Assembly: GCA_964468805.1 (NCBI GenBank)
Contig: CAYXWM010000038.1
Span: 1 to 28,770 of the forward strand
Direction: 5' to 3'
Origin: CAYXWM01 sp964468805
Lineage (GTDB): Bacteria; Bacillota; Clostridia; Lachnospirales; WRBF01
DNA: 28,770 nucleotides
Shown here: piece after piece, positions 8,770 to 16,959 of the stretch
Layout: each line of letters starts with the position of its first letter
Numbering within the stretch: the stretch's first letter is position 1
Made by a program: the position numbers and the translations under genes
The notes under the pieces: generated by a model
What the model saw: only the letters and a program-made list of their open reading frames with translations
The model's database searches: none
Told to the model about the DNA's origin: nothing

Positions 8770-9870
8770 TTGAACGTATTATATATAATCAATTACGCCG
8801 GCAAAGGCGGAAGCGAGAAATATGTCCGTATGGTTGCGGAATATATGCTTGCCTTAAAACACAAGGTTCATTTCATGTACAATCACAAGGGACCCTTATG
8901 TGACGAAATGGAAGCTTTGGGTGTTGAACCGGTCAAGCTTGAAATGAAAAACCCCTTTGACACTAAGGCGGCAAAATTCGTAGCGGAATATTGCCGTAAA
9001 CACAAAATTGACCTTATTCATACCCAATATCAACGAGAAAATTATATAGCCCTTCTTGCCAAGAAAAAATACAAGGTGGGCGTTATATATACCTCTCATA
9101 TAGTATTAAAAAACAATATTGTTTGGAAAATCATGAACAGCTTTATGACAAAAAACAACGATGCCATAATAGCCGTATGTAATTTGGTTCGTGATTTGCT
9201 TATACAAAACAAAATGCCCAAAGATAAAACAGTTACTGTGTATAACGGTGTGGTTTTAAAGGAAGCTCTGTATAAATCACAAAAAATCCGAGACGAATTT
9301 AATATTGATTCGGAGGAATTCGTTTTTGTAACCTTGGCAAGAATGTCTAAGGAAAAGGGTATTCCCTTTCTTTTGGAATCCTTAAATCGCTTAAAGGGAT
9401 TAACCGACTTGCCTTTCAAACTCTTATTGGCGGGAGACGGCGAAGAAATGTCTCTTTGTCAAGACTATGTTAGGGAAAACAACCTTGAGCGGTATGTGGT
9501 TTTTATGGGTTTCAGAACCGATATTGAGGATATTTTGTCTGCCGGGGATTGTTTTGTTAATTCGTCATCTTCGGAAGCCATGAGTTTTGCGATTTTAGAA
9601 GCCATGAGTATGTCTCTGCCCTTGATTCTGACTACGGTGGGCGGTAATACGGAAATTATAAGCGAAAAGACAGCAGAGGGTATTTTGGTAAACTACGGAG
9701 ATGTACAAGCTATGACGGATGCCCTGCTTAAAATGATGACAGACGACACTTTCCGAAAGCATTGCTCGGATTCATCCCTAAAAACGGTTAAGGAGCATTT
9801 TTCCGTAGACCAACAACTTTCCAATACTCTAAATATTTACGAAAAGGTTTCAAATATAAACAAATGTTAA
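8770..9870 (+). CDS. Family 4 glycosyltransferase, 366 aa
   Basis: A GT-B fold glycosyltransferase. The N-terminal domain opens with YIINYAGKGGSEKYV, the acceptor-side glycine-rich loop of GT4 enzymes. The C-terminal domain has ARMSKEKG, the LLAGDGEE strand, and the SSSEAMSFAILEAM segment containing the EX7E motif that holds the sugar nucleotide. It probably adds a sugar to a lipid-linked or surface glycan on the inner face of the membrane; donor and acceptor cannot be read from sequence. The start is TTG at 8770 with a GGGGG tract about 6 bases upstream. The DUF4330 genes that follow on the same strand suggest a shared surface-polysaccharide role. Confidence 0.88.
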   Translation: MNVLYIINYAGKGGSEKYVRMVAEYMLALKHKVHFMYNHKGPLCDEMEALGVEPVKLEMKNPFDTKAAKFVAEYCRKHKIDLIHTQYQRENYIALLAKKKYKVGVIYTSHIVLKNNIVWKIMNSFMTKNNDAIIAVCNLVRDLLIQNKMPKDKTVTVYNGVVLKEALYKSQKIRDEFNIDSEEFVFVTLARMSKEKGIPFLLESLNRLKGLTDLPFKLLLAGDGEEMSLCQDYVRENNLERYVVFMGFRTDIEDILSAGDCFVNSSSSEAMSFAILEAMSMSLPLILTTVGGNTEIISEKTAEGILVNYGDVQAMTDALLKMMTDDTFRKHCSDSSLKTVKEHFSVDQQLSNTLNIYEKVSNINKC

Positions 9871-9922
9871 AGTCTATTTAAGGGAGTTTTTCCGAAAGGT
9901 TTTACTCTTTTGTTATAAAAGC

Positions 9923-9944
9923 GGTGTGTCTTAAATGACACACC
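9923..9944. terminator. Stem-loop after the glycosyltransferase
   Basis: Perfect 8-bp stem GGTGTGTC/GACACACC with loop TTAAAT. There is no T-run on the plus strand, so it may stabilise or process the mRNA more than end it. Confidence 0.4.
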
Positions 9945-9972
9945 CGGCGATTTCAGCTTACAGAGGTGCGAT

Positions 9973-10458
9973 ATGATAGACGGTAAAGGCAGAATTTTCG
10001 GGTTGGTCAATATAATCGACTTGTTTATCTTGGCGGCTTTGATTGCGGTGGCTGTATATATGTTTGGAAAGACAGCCTCTCCGGGAACCGGAACCCCGAA
10101 ACAATCTGCTTATATAATGAAGTTTTATACTGAAAATTCTCCGGAATATGCAGTAAAACTTATAGAAAAAGACGTTCCGGCGGAGGACGATACCAAGGGT
10201 ATCAGCCTGGGAACGGTAAAGGATTATACCATAGGACAAGGTATAGTTTACAATTATGACAAGAACGGAAACAGCGTCAAAGCATTTATGGAGGATTACG
10301 CCTCCTGTGAAGTGGTTTTGGAATTAAACGGTCAAGTCATGGAGAGCGGTTCCTTATTGGTTAACGGTAATGTTTATGCCATCGGGCAACCCATAACCAT
10401 AAGAGCCGGAAAAATCAAATTATTCGGTAAAATCTCCGGCTTGGAAGCGGCGGAATAA
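9973..10458 (+). CDS. DUF4330 family membrane protein, first paralogue, 161 aa
   Basis: The N-terminus reads MIDGKGRIFGLVNIIDL and then a single hydrophobic helix (about residues 15-35), followed by a soluble extracellular-type domain. This is the DUF4330 layout; the family function is unknown. The start ATG has AGAGGT 5 bases upstream. The gene is followed by a second copy of itself (10540-11031). Both share the blocks KFY.ENSP..AV, KDV.AEDDTKG, LGTV.D.T.G.G and NGNVYA.GQ.IT.R.G..KL.G.IS. A role in surface glycan assembly is inferred from the neighbouring glycosyltransferase. Confidence 0.82.
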   Translation: MIDGKGRIFGLVNIIDLFILAALIAVAVYMFGKTASPGTGTPKQSAYIMKFYTENSPEYAVKLIEKDVPAEDDTKGISLGTVKDYTIGQGIVYNYDKNGNSVKAFMEDYASCEVVLELNGQVMESGSLLVNGNVYAIGQPITIRAGKIKLFGKISGLEAAE

Positions 10459-10472
10459 CAAAATATTTTCAG

Positions 10473-10492
10473 ACCGGCTTTAGACAGCCGGT
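10473..10492 (+). terminator. Stem-loop between the two DUF4330 genes
   Basis: Perfect 7-bp GC-rich stem ACCGGCT/AGCCGGT with loop TTAGAC, 15 bases past the stop of the first DUF4330 gene, followed by a mixed T-rich tract. It could partly reduce transcription of the second copy. Confidence 0.5.
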
Positions 10493-10539
10493 GTTTCGAT
10501 GTTTTGTTTAATAAAAGAATAGAGAAAATGAGGTTTCTT

Positions 10540-11031
10540 ATGATAGACAGTAAAGGCAAATTGTTTGGGATAATTAATCCCTTGGACTTGCTTGTCCTAA
10601 TAGCTTTTATTTTGGCTGCCGTGTTTTTATACGGCAAGGTTTTATCTCCGGCTAAAACTGCCGCCAAACAAACAGCGGTGGAAATAAAGTTCTACAGCGA
10701 AAATTCACCGAAATTTGCTGTGGATATGGTAAAGAAAGATGTGTCTGCTGAGGATGATACCAAGGGTGTAGGTTTGGGAACGGTAACCGATTTTACCGTT
10801 GGCAAGGGAGTTATTTATACATCCGACAGCGAAGGAAACAGTATCAAATCCTATCAAGAAGATTACTCTTCCTGTGAAATAACCATGAACGCCGAAGGGC
10901 AGATTATTGATGGCGGTGCCTTGTCAATAAACGGAAATGTATATGCCGTGGGGCAAAGCATAACCGTAAGAGTAGGAAATACCAAACTTTACGGAAGAAT
11001 TTCGGCTATAGATTTTCCGAAAGAAGGTTAA
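10540..11031 (+). CDS. DUF4330 family membrane protein, second paralogue, 163 aa
   Basis: Same architecture as the preceding gene: MIDSKGKLFGIINPLDL, one membrane helix, then the DUF4330 domain. The frame is open upstream to 10504, but the ATG at 10540 matches the start of the paralogue and has GAGG about 7 bases before it. By eye about half of the residues match the first copy, so the duplication is not recent. The two proteins may form a hetero-oligomer or serve different partners. Confidence 0.82.
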   Translation: MIDSKGKLFGIINPLDLLVLIAFILAAVFLYGKVLSPAKTAAKQTAVEIKFYSENSPKFAVDMVKKDVSAEDDTKGVGLGTVTDFTVGKGVIYTSDSEGNSIKSYQEDYSSCEITMNAEGQIIDGGALSINGNVYAVGQSITVRVGNTKLYGRISAIDFPKEG

Positions 11032-11034
11032 AAA

Positions 11035-11394
11035 ATGACTGATTCCGTTATAATAAAATTATTTATCGGCTGTTTGTCTTTTTTAAATAAAATATACGAA
11101 AAGTCCGTAATTTTTAAGTTTACCCAATTTATTGCCGGGCAATGGAAAAGCTCCTTATTTTATAATGTATTCGGAAAATTCTTCGGAAAAGTGCAGTCTG
11201 TAAACTATGCTTCGGGCAGTCTGTTTTTCAAGCTTTTCTTTTGGATATTAAGAACTTTGGGAAAACTTATTACCGGAATAATTTCTTTTTTCAGAATAAA
11301 AGACTCCGCAACATATAAATTAATACTTAAATTCAATGAAAAAACTAAGCCTGTAATTAGGCAAAGCTTTGTTTACAAGCTATTTTATGATTAA
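11035..11394 (+). CDS. Small membrane-associated protein with a repeated S-hydrophobic-K motif, 119 aa
   Basis: No family is recognised with certainty. It begins 3 bases after the DUF4330 stop, so it is surely co-translated. Six copies of an eight-residue pattern occur: DSVIIKLF (3-10), KSVIFKFT (23-30), SSLFYNVF (39-46), GSLFFKLF (61-68), DSATYKLI (90-97) and QSFVYKLF (110-117). Residues 62-86 are very hydrophobic and could cross or lie on the membrane; the protein is strongly basic. Similar short repeats occur, to my recollection, ahead of the membrane domain in some clostridial O-antigen-ligase-like proteins. That would fit a surface-glycan operon, but is not proven. Confidence 0.7.
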   Translation: MTDSVIIKLFIGCLSFLNKIYEKSVIFKFTQFIAGQWKSSLFYNVFGKFFGKVQSVNYASGSLFFKLFFWILRTLGKLITGIISFFRIKDSATYKLILKFNEKTKPVIRQSFVYKLFYD

Positions 11395-11407
11395 TCGGAG
11401 GACAGAA

Positions 11408-13354
11408 ATGAATAAATACTACATCACCACACCAATTTATTTTGCCAGCGGCAATCCACATATAGGGCACTCTTATACCACCGTTGCAGCCGATTCAATG
11501 GCAAGGTATAAAAAATTAAGGGGCTATGATGTTTATTTTTTGACCGGTATGGACGAACACGGGCAAAAAATTGAGCGAGTATCCAAGGAAAAAGGGTTAA
11601 GCCCCAAGGATTACGTGGACAGTATAGCCGAAGAATTCAAGTCTTTATGGCAATTAATGCAAATAGAATATGATTGGTTTATTCGTACCACAGACGACTA
11701 TCACGAAAAAACCGTGCAACGTATATTCAAAAAATTATATGACCAAGGAGATATATACAAAAGCTCCTACGAAGGTCTTTATTGCACCCCTTGCGAAACC
11801 TTTTTCACAGAACGTCAATTGGTTGACGGTAAATGCCCCGATTGTAACAGGGACGTTGAAAAGGTTAAAGAGGAAAGTTATTTCTTGAAATTAACAAAAT
11901 ATCAAGACCGTCTCTTGAAACATATAGAAGAAAACCCCGAATTTATCATGCCTTTAAGCCGCAGAAACGAAATGGTCAACAACTTCCTTAAACCCGGCTT
12001 GGAGGATTTGGCGGTTTCAAGAACTTCGTTTAAATGGGGCATTCCTGTAGAATTTGACGAAGGTCATGTGGTTTATGTTTGGTTGGATGCCCTTTCTAAC
12101 TATATCTCCGCTTTGGGTTACGATACTGAAAATGACCAAAAATACAAACACTTCTGGCCGGCTGATGTTCATTTGGTAGGAAAAGAAATAGTTCGTTTCC
12201 ATACTATAATTTGGCCTATTATGCTTATGGCTTTGGGTGAACCCCTACCGAAACAAATCTTCGGTCATGGTTGGGTAGTATTTGAAGGCGGTAAAATGTC
12301 AAAATCCAAGGGCAATGTTATAGACCCCAACATCTTAATCGGTCGCTACGGATTGGATGCAATTCGTTATTTCTTAATGAGAGAAATAGTTTTCGGTCAA
12401 GACGGTAACTTCTCCAATGAATTGCTTATTAACCGCTTGAATTCCGACCTTGCCAACGATTTGGGTAATCTTTTGTCACGTACCGTAGGTATGATAGACA
12501 AATATTTCGGCGGAAAAGTGCCGGAAATACAAGAACCCACAGAATTTGACGAGGACCTTAAAAAGCTTGTGGCGGAGACAGTGGAAATTGCAGAGGACCG
12601 CATGGACAAATTCTTGTTCCATGAGGCACTTACCCAAATTTGGACTTTAATCAGACGTGCCAATAAATATACCGATGAAACCGCTCCTTGGGTAATGGCA
12701 AAGGATCCCGGCGCACAGCCCAAATTGGCTAACGTTATGTACATGCTTTCCGAAACCCTGCGTATTGTTTCCATATTAATTTCGCCGGTAATGCCCAACA
12801 CTCCAAAGGCTGTGGAAAGTCAGTTGAATATAAGCAAGGACATTACAAAATGGGACGATGCCAAGACTTTCGGTTTGCTTCCCAAGGCAATAACCATAAA
12901 CAAAGGCGAAGTGCTTTTCCCGAGAATTGACTTGGAAAAAGAGCTTAAAGAACTGGAAGCCCTTCAGGCACAAAAAAATGCCGCTGCTCAACCGGCTCAA
13001 GAAAATGCAAAAGAAACCACCAAGAAACCGGACATTACTATAGATGATTTTGCGAAAGTGGAATTAAAAGTGGGAGAAGTTGTGGAATGCGAAAAGGTGA
13101 AAGGTTCAGACAAACTTCTTAAATCCCAAATTTTAATAGGTTCAGAAAAACGCCAAATTGTTTCCGGTATAGCCAAGCATTACTCTCCGGAAGAAATGGT
13201 AGGCAAGAAAGTTGTTGTGGTAACCAACCTGAAACCGGTAAAATTACGCGGAGTAATGTCCGAGGGAATGATTTTGGCGGCGGAAGACAGCACCGGAACT
13301 TTAAAGGTGGTCAGTGTGGACGGTGACATCACCCACGGTGCGGAGGTGCGTTAA
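11408..13354 (+). CDS. metG: Methionyl-tRNA synthetase with C-terminal tRNA-binding domain
   Basis: Charges tRNA-Met with methionine in the cytosol. Class I motifs are PHIGH (residues 17-21) and KMSKSKGN. A zinc knuckle is formed by CTPC and CPDC. After a linker rich in Ala/Gln/Lys the last ~110 residues (DDFAKVELKVGEVVECEKVKGSDKL onwards) form an OB-fold tRNA-binding (EMAP II/Trbp111-like) domain, giving 648 aa. The frame is open upstream to 11369, but the ATG at 11408 has CGGAGGA 6 bases before it and matches the family start. No T-box or SAM riboswitch fits in the 13 bases before it. tatD follows with a one-base overlap. Confidence 0.96.
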   Translation: MNKYYITTPIYFASGNPHIGHSYTTVAADSMARYKKLRGYDVYFLTGMDEHGQKIERVSKEKGLSPKDYVDSIAEEFKSLWQLMQIEYDWFIRTTDDYHEKTVQRIFKKLYDQGDIYKSSYEGLYCTPCETFFTERQLVDGKCPDCNRDVEKVKEESYFLKLTKYQDRLLKHIEENPEFIMPLSRRNEMVNNFLKPGLEDLAVSRTSFKWGIPVEFDEGHVVYVWLDALSNYISALGYDTENDQKYKHFWPADVHLVGKEIVRFHTIIWPIMLMALGEPLPKQIFGHGWVVFEGGKMSKSKGNVIDPNILIGRYGLDAIRYFLMREIVFGQDGNFSNELLINRLNSDLANDLGNLLSRTVGMIDKYFGGKVPEIQEPTEFDEDLKKLVAETVEIAEDRMDKFLFHEALTQIWTLIRRANKYTDETAPWVMAKDPGAQPKLANVMYMLSETLRIVSILISPVMPNTPKAVESQLNISKDITKWDDAKTFGLLPKAITINKGEVLFPRIDLEKELKELEALQAQKNAAAQPAQENAKETTKKPDITIDDFAKVELKVGEVVECEKVKGSDKLLKSQILIGSEKRQIVSGIAKHYSPEEMVGKKVVVVTNLKPVKLRGVMSEGMILAAEDSTGTLKVVSVDGDITHGAEVR

Positions 13355-14115
13355 TGTACTTCGAGTCCCACGCACATTATGACGATAAGCGTTTTGACAA
13401 AGACAGAGATACTCTGCCGGAACAACTGCACAAGCAGGGTATAAGCTATATTATCAACGCAGGTGCCGATATGCAGTCCTCCAAAATAGGGCTGCAATTG
13501 GCACAAAAATATGATTACTTTTACGCTGCTGTGGGAGTTCATCCTCATGATACCGAGAAAATGACCGAGGCTGACTTGGAAACCCTAAGGGAATACACCA
13601 AGGAAGACAAGGTGGTTGCCATAGGAGAAATAGGGCTGGATTTTTACTATAATTCATCTCCTCAAGATGACCAAAGATTTTGGTTTAAGCGTCAATTAGC
13701 GCTGGCAGAACAGGTTAATTTGCCGGTTATAATTCATTCAAGAGATGCCGCCGCCGAGACCTTTGATATAGTTAAAGAAAGCAAAATACGAAACGGTGTT
13801 GTTCATTGCTTTTCTTCTTCTTGGGAAATGGCGATGAAATATGTGGAGTTGGGTTTTTATATAGGAATAACCGGCGTGGTTACCTTCCCCAACGCTAAAC
13901 AGGTGGTTGAGGTGGTTAAAAAGGTACCCCTAGACAGATTGCTGATAGAAACCGATTGCCCTTATTTGTCTCCTCAACAAAACAGAGGTAAACGCAACGA
14001 CTCCTCCAATTTGGTTTATATAGCCGAAAAAATAGCTGAAATCAAGCAAATCTCATTGGAAGAAACAGCATCCGCAACTCTTGAAAACGGAAAGAAATTG
14101 TTCTCCATAGCTTAA
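13354..14115 (+). CDS. tatD: TatD-family metal-dependent DNase
   Basis: Metal-dependent hydrolase of 253 aa on the TIM-barrel amidohydrolase fold. Visible metal-binding motifs are SHAHYD (HxH), GEIGLDFY, VIIHSRDA, VVHCFSSS and LIETDCPYLSP. Family members act as 3'-5' exonucleases or endonucleases in DNA repair and turnover. The ATG overlaps the TAA of metG (TAATG), which is the conserved metG-tatD coupling of Firmicutes. The rnmV and ksgA genes that often follow are missing here; instead a terminator comes next. Confidence 0.94.
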   Translation: MYFESHAHYDDKRFDKDRDTLPEQLHKQGISYIINAGADMQSSKIGLQLAQKYDYFYAAVGVHPHDTEKMTEADLETLREYTKEDKVVAIGEIGLDFYYNSSPQDDQRFWFKRQLALAEQVNLPVIIHSRDAAAETFDIVKESKIRNGVVHCFSSSWEMAMKYVELGFYIGITGVVTFPNAKQVVEVVKKVPLDRLLIETDCPYLSPQQNRGKRNDSSNLVYIAEKIAEIKQISLEETASATLENGKKLFSIA

Positions 14116-14149
14116 ATTTAAAATAATAGTATTGCTTATTTAAGGAAAA

Positions 14150-14216
14150 GAGAGTGTGATAACGGTAGACATATAATTTTAAATATTAATTCTATCCGGC
14201 ATACTCTCGTTTTTTT
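14150..14216 (+). terminator. Rho-independent terminator after tatD
   Basis: Long imperfect hairpin: GAGAGT (14150-14155) pairs with ACTCTC (14203-14208), with inner pairs CGGTAGA against TCTATCCG around an AT-rich loop. A run of seven T follows at 14210-14216. Confidence 0.8.
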
Positions 14217-14413
14217 ATATGAGAACTGCTATGATACCTTTTTACGGAAAATTTGTATTTATTATGTGAATTTGTTAATACTATATCGTAAGTTAATATC
14301 CTTATGAAATATAGAAGTCTTAATCACTTTTATTTATCAATAACAAATATCACATATGTAAGAGTCCGTTACAATTGGGTAAATTACTGATTTTTACCTT
14401 TGGGTAAAGAGGG

Positions 14414-14749
14414 ATGAATTTGGAATTTCATGATAAATTACGGTTGGGTAAATCCATTAGCAATACCGAAGAATTAATAAATCAACTAATCGAGGGCAAG
14501 GCCCGACCGGATATTTATTTGATTTGTGTCAAATTATCCGGAAACAACTTAATGGAGATTTTCCGTTCCACCGAGATTTTTAAATCTTATAACAAAACTA
14601 AATCTTATAAAATTATAGGCATAAGCAAAGGCAGACAAGAGGCTTTTGAAACCACTGCCGAAATTGTTGGGGATTATATTCGGGACAACAAGGATTTTAC
14701 TCAATTTAAAGCCGGTTATTTTATGAGTAATAAAATAGTCGTGGAATAG
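14414..14749 (+). CDS. Hypothetical cytoplasmic protein, 111 aa
   Basis: No family recognised. The protein is soluble, mixed alpha/beta in character, and has no signal peptide or membrane helix. The start is uncertain. The ATG at 14414 directly abuts AGAGGG, which is too close for good initiation, whereas a TTG at 14420, two codons in, has the same AGAGGG about 7 bases upstream. A stop in frame just before 14414 rules out a longer form. It lies 25 bases before the Lit-family gene on the same strand and may be co-transcribed with it. Confidence 0.65.
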   Translation: MNLEFHDKLRLGKSISNTEELINQLIEGKARPDIYLICVKLSGNNLMEIFRSTEIFKSYNKTKSYKIIGISKGRQEAFETTAEIVGDYIRDNKDFTQFKAGYFMSNKIVVE

Positions 14750-14774
14750 TATTTTATATAAGAAAAGGATTAAG

Positions 14775-15479
14775 ATGAAATTTGATAAGATTATATTATT
14801 GGGTATATTAAACGGACTTTGTTTGTTGTATATTTTACTTTGGTTCAGTGTAACCTTTTTTGCTTTTAATATGGGATATTATTCCACATTATACGAAACC
14901 AACAATACATACAAGCAAATGTCCATGGAAAAATCCGAGTTGAATAGGGTAACCGGTCATCTTTTGGAATATCTCCAAGGTCAAAGGCATGACCTGCAAA
15001 CAGAAGCTGTGATTGGCGATTCAAATATTCCGGTTTTTAACGGCCGAGAAATTGCTCATATGAAAGACGTTAAAGATATATTCGGCGTTTTGGATTTTGT
15101 GGGTAAGGCGGCATTGTTTATTTTTTTAATGACCCTACTGATGTTTTTAAAGAGAAGACCGCTGATGTTGCTGGCGAAGACATATATTTGGGTAATATGT
15201 TCGCTTTTGGGGCTGGTTCTGTTATTGTATGGAATTATAAGCTTGGATTTTAACAGGGCTTTTAATTTTTTTCATGAAGTATGCTTTAGCAACGACTTGT
15301 GGCTGTTGAATCCCTTAACAGATAGGCTAATAAATATGTATCCGCTTAATTTCTTTATAAATATGTCAGCAAGCATTGCACTACTGTTCACAGGATTTTT
15401 GTTGCTGATAATTGTGCTTTCCTTGATGTACTTATATTTTTACAAACGTAAATTATCCGATAACCGCCGAATAAAATAA
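14775..15479 (+). CDS. lit: Lit-family (DUF1461/TIGR01906) lipoprotein intramolecular transacylase
   Basis: Integral membrane protein of 234 aa with four predicted helices (roughly residues 5-30, 110-130, 140-158 and 195-220). Family signatures are visible: LLEYLQGQ, the REIAHMKDVKDIF segment in the outer loop, and FFHEVCFSNDLWLLNP..D.LI.MYP. The two His residues in those segments match the conserved family histidines. Lit enzymes move an acyl chain from the lipoprotein diacylglyceryl group to the N-terminal Cys, making lyso-form lipoproteins that evade TLR2 sensing. Assignment to this activity follows from the family. The ATG has AAAAGGA upstream. It is the gene before the spore-type ytfI/ytfJ pair. 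Confidence 0.8.
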   Translation: MKFDKIILLGILNGLCLLYILLWFSVTFFAFNMGYYSTLYETNNTYKQMSMEKSELNRVTGHLLEYLQGQRHDLQTEAVIGDSNIPVFNGREIAHMKDVKDIFGVLDFVGKAALFIFLMTLLMFLKRRPLMLLAKTYIWVICSLLGLVLLLYGIISLDFNRAFNFFHEVCFSNDLWLLNPLTDRLINMYPLNFFINMSASIALLFTGFLLLIIVLSLMYLYFYKRKLSDNRRIK

Positions 15480-15538
15480 ATAGGTGCAGTAGGTGCTTTA
15501 TATTATCTCAGCGGTTCGGTTTTTCGGGAGCGTTTTGT

Positions 15539-16417
15539 ATGTTTCTTGATGTTTTGATGTTTATATTATGGCTTTTGCTGTTTATAGTCGGCTTTGTTTT
15601 GCTGATAGTATTGACGGTTTTGTTTGTGCCGATTAAATACAAAGTTTATGTGGTGAACAGCCCGGATACCGTGGCAAATTGTAGAATTTCATTGCTTTTC
15701 GGTGCAATTAAATTCTTGGTTCACTATGACAATGCAAAGGAAAGCTCGGACTTTGTATTAAAGATATTCGGTATATCTTTAGGCGACATGCTATCTAAAA
15801 AAAGCCGTAAACCCATACGTTATAAATCCCAACGTAAGAAAAGCAAAACTACCGCTCCTTCTTATCCGGAAAAGATGCCGGAAAAGGTTGTCGTTAAACC
15901 GGAACCACAACCGGAAAAGCACAGTGAAAATATCAACGAAGATAATAATAAAAATAAGGAAAAGCAAACCGAATCCCGTAAAAAAAACAAAGAAAAGAAG
16001 CAAGGATTCTATAAAAGCATAAAAGAAAAAATTGAGGGTATAAAAGAGAAAATAAAAGACATAAAGTCAGGTTACAACAGAATAAAAGCCATACCCCACA
16101 AGAAAGAAATATTTAAGGCTTTGCTTAAACTCCTCAAGCGAATCTTTGCTGTGTTTAAGCCCAAGCATTTTTCGGCAAATATAGAATTTGGGTTGGACGA
16201 ACCGGCCACCACGGCGGAGTTACTGGGAGCAATTGAGATAATTAAGGCTTTTACGGGTATTAAAATCGAAACAATCGCAGATTATAACAATAAGGTATTC
16301 CGGTACAAGGTTAGTGCTCAAGGCGGATTTATGGTGTTTTTTTTAATTTTACCTATAGTGAAATTTATTTTGACACCACCTGTTTTACATGTTATTCGGA
16401 ATTATAAAACTATTTAA
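15539..16417 (+). CDS. DUF2953 membrane protein (YtfI-like), 292 aa
   Basis: Starts with a strong membrane helix (residues 5-30), followed by the DUF2953 core (VPIKYKVYV..). A long, highly charged Lys/Glu linker covers about residues 83-180, and a C-terminal hydrophobic segment ends the protein. In Bacillus the DUF2953 protein YtfI is encoded next to YtfJ (GerW), as here, which supports the family call. Function is not established, though the conserved pairing suggests sporulation. The start ATG has GGGAG about 9 bases upstream. Confidence 0.8.
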   Translation: MFLDVLMFILWLLLFIVGFVLLIVLTVLFVPIKYKVYVVNSPDTVANCRISLLFGAIKFLVHYDNAKESSDFVLKIFGISLGDMLSKKSRKPIRYKSQRKKSKTTAPSYPEKMPEKVVVKPEPQPEKHSENINEDNNKNKEKQTESRKKNKEKKQGFYKSIKEKIEGIKEKIKDIKSGYNRIKAIPHKKEIFKALLKLLKRIFAVFKPKHFSANIEFGLDEPATTAELLGAIEIIKAFTGIKIETIADYNNKVFRYKVSAQGGFMVFFLILPIVKFILTPPVLHVIRNYKTI

Positions 16418-16481
16418 TTCCAAGCAATGAATTATTCAAGAGAAAAAGTTAAGTCAAATATTAATATCGGAGGTTGATTAA

Positions 16482-16880
16482 ATGAGTACATCCAATTTTA
16501 ACAGCAGTATTGATGCTTTGTTCAACAAAATGGAAGGTTTGCTTTCTTCCAAAACCGTTGTGGGAGAGCCATATACTTTTGGAGATGTAATTATTTTGCC
16601 CTTGGTTGACCTGTCATTGGGAATGGGTCTTGGCTCTGTTGATGATGTTGAAGAAAAGGAAAAGAAGGAAACAAGCGGCGGCGGTATGGGAGCAAAGATT
16701 ACGCCCTCTGCTGTTTTGGTAATAAAAGGAAATGACGTTCAACTGGTAAACATTAAAAATCAAGACAGTATTAACAAATTAATAGACATGGCTCCCGGGT
16801 TAATCAATAAAATCAAAGATACTTTTACCGGAAACCGAAATCAACAACAACCGGAAACAACCAACCAATATGAAGGATAA
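16482..16880 (+). CDS. ytfJ: GerW family sporulation protein (YtfJ)
   Basis: 132 aa. Typical GerW/YtfJ sequence: an N-terminal NKMEGLLSSKTVVGEPYTFGDVIILP block, a glycine-rich stretch (GGGMGAKI), then SAVLVIKGNDVQLVNI. Family members are made during sporulation and, in Bacillus, affect germination. The ribosome site CGGAGG is strong and well placed. The gene ends one base before a terminator that has been split by the IS at 16901. Its presence is the best sign that this organism forms spores or descends from spore formers. Confidence 0.9.
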   Translation: MSTSNFNSSIDALFNKMEGLLSSKTVVGEPYTFGDVIILPLVDLSLGMGLGSVDDVEEKEKKETSGGGMGAKITPSAVLVIKGNDVQLVNIKNQDSINKLIDMAPGLINKIKDTFTGNRNQQQPETTNQYEG

Positions 16881-16881
16881 A

Positions 16882-16900
16882 AAAAACAGCTTTGTGCGAT
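16882..16900 (+). terminator. Left half of the GerW terminator, ending at the IS
   Basis: Arm AAAAACAGCTTTGTGC (16882-16897) plus loop bases GAT (16898-16900), which form the left copy of the target duplication. Its partner arm is at 18209-18224. Confidence 0.85.
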
Positions 16901-16959
16901 TGAAGTGACCCCAGTTCAGCGGACAGGGAAAAAACACCCTATTGGAGAATATCTCAAAA

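Noticed and set aside
11395..11407. T-box or SAM riboswitch before metG
   Set aside because: Only 13 bases separate metG from the previous gene, so no leader RNA fits.
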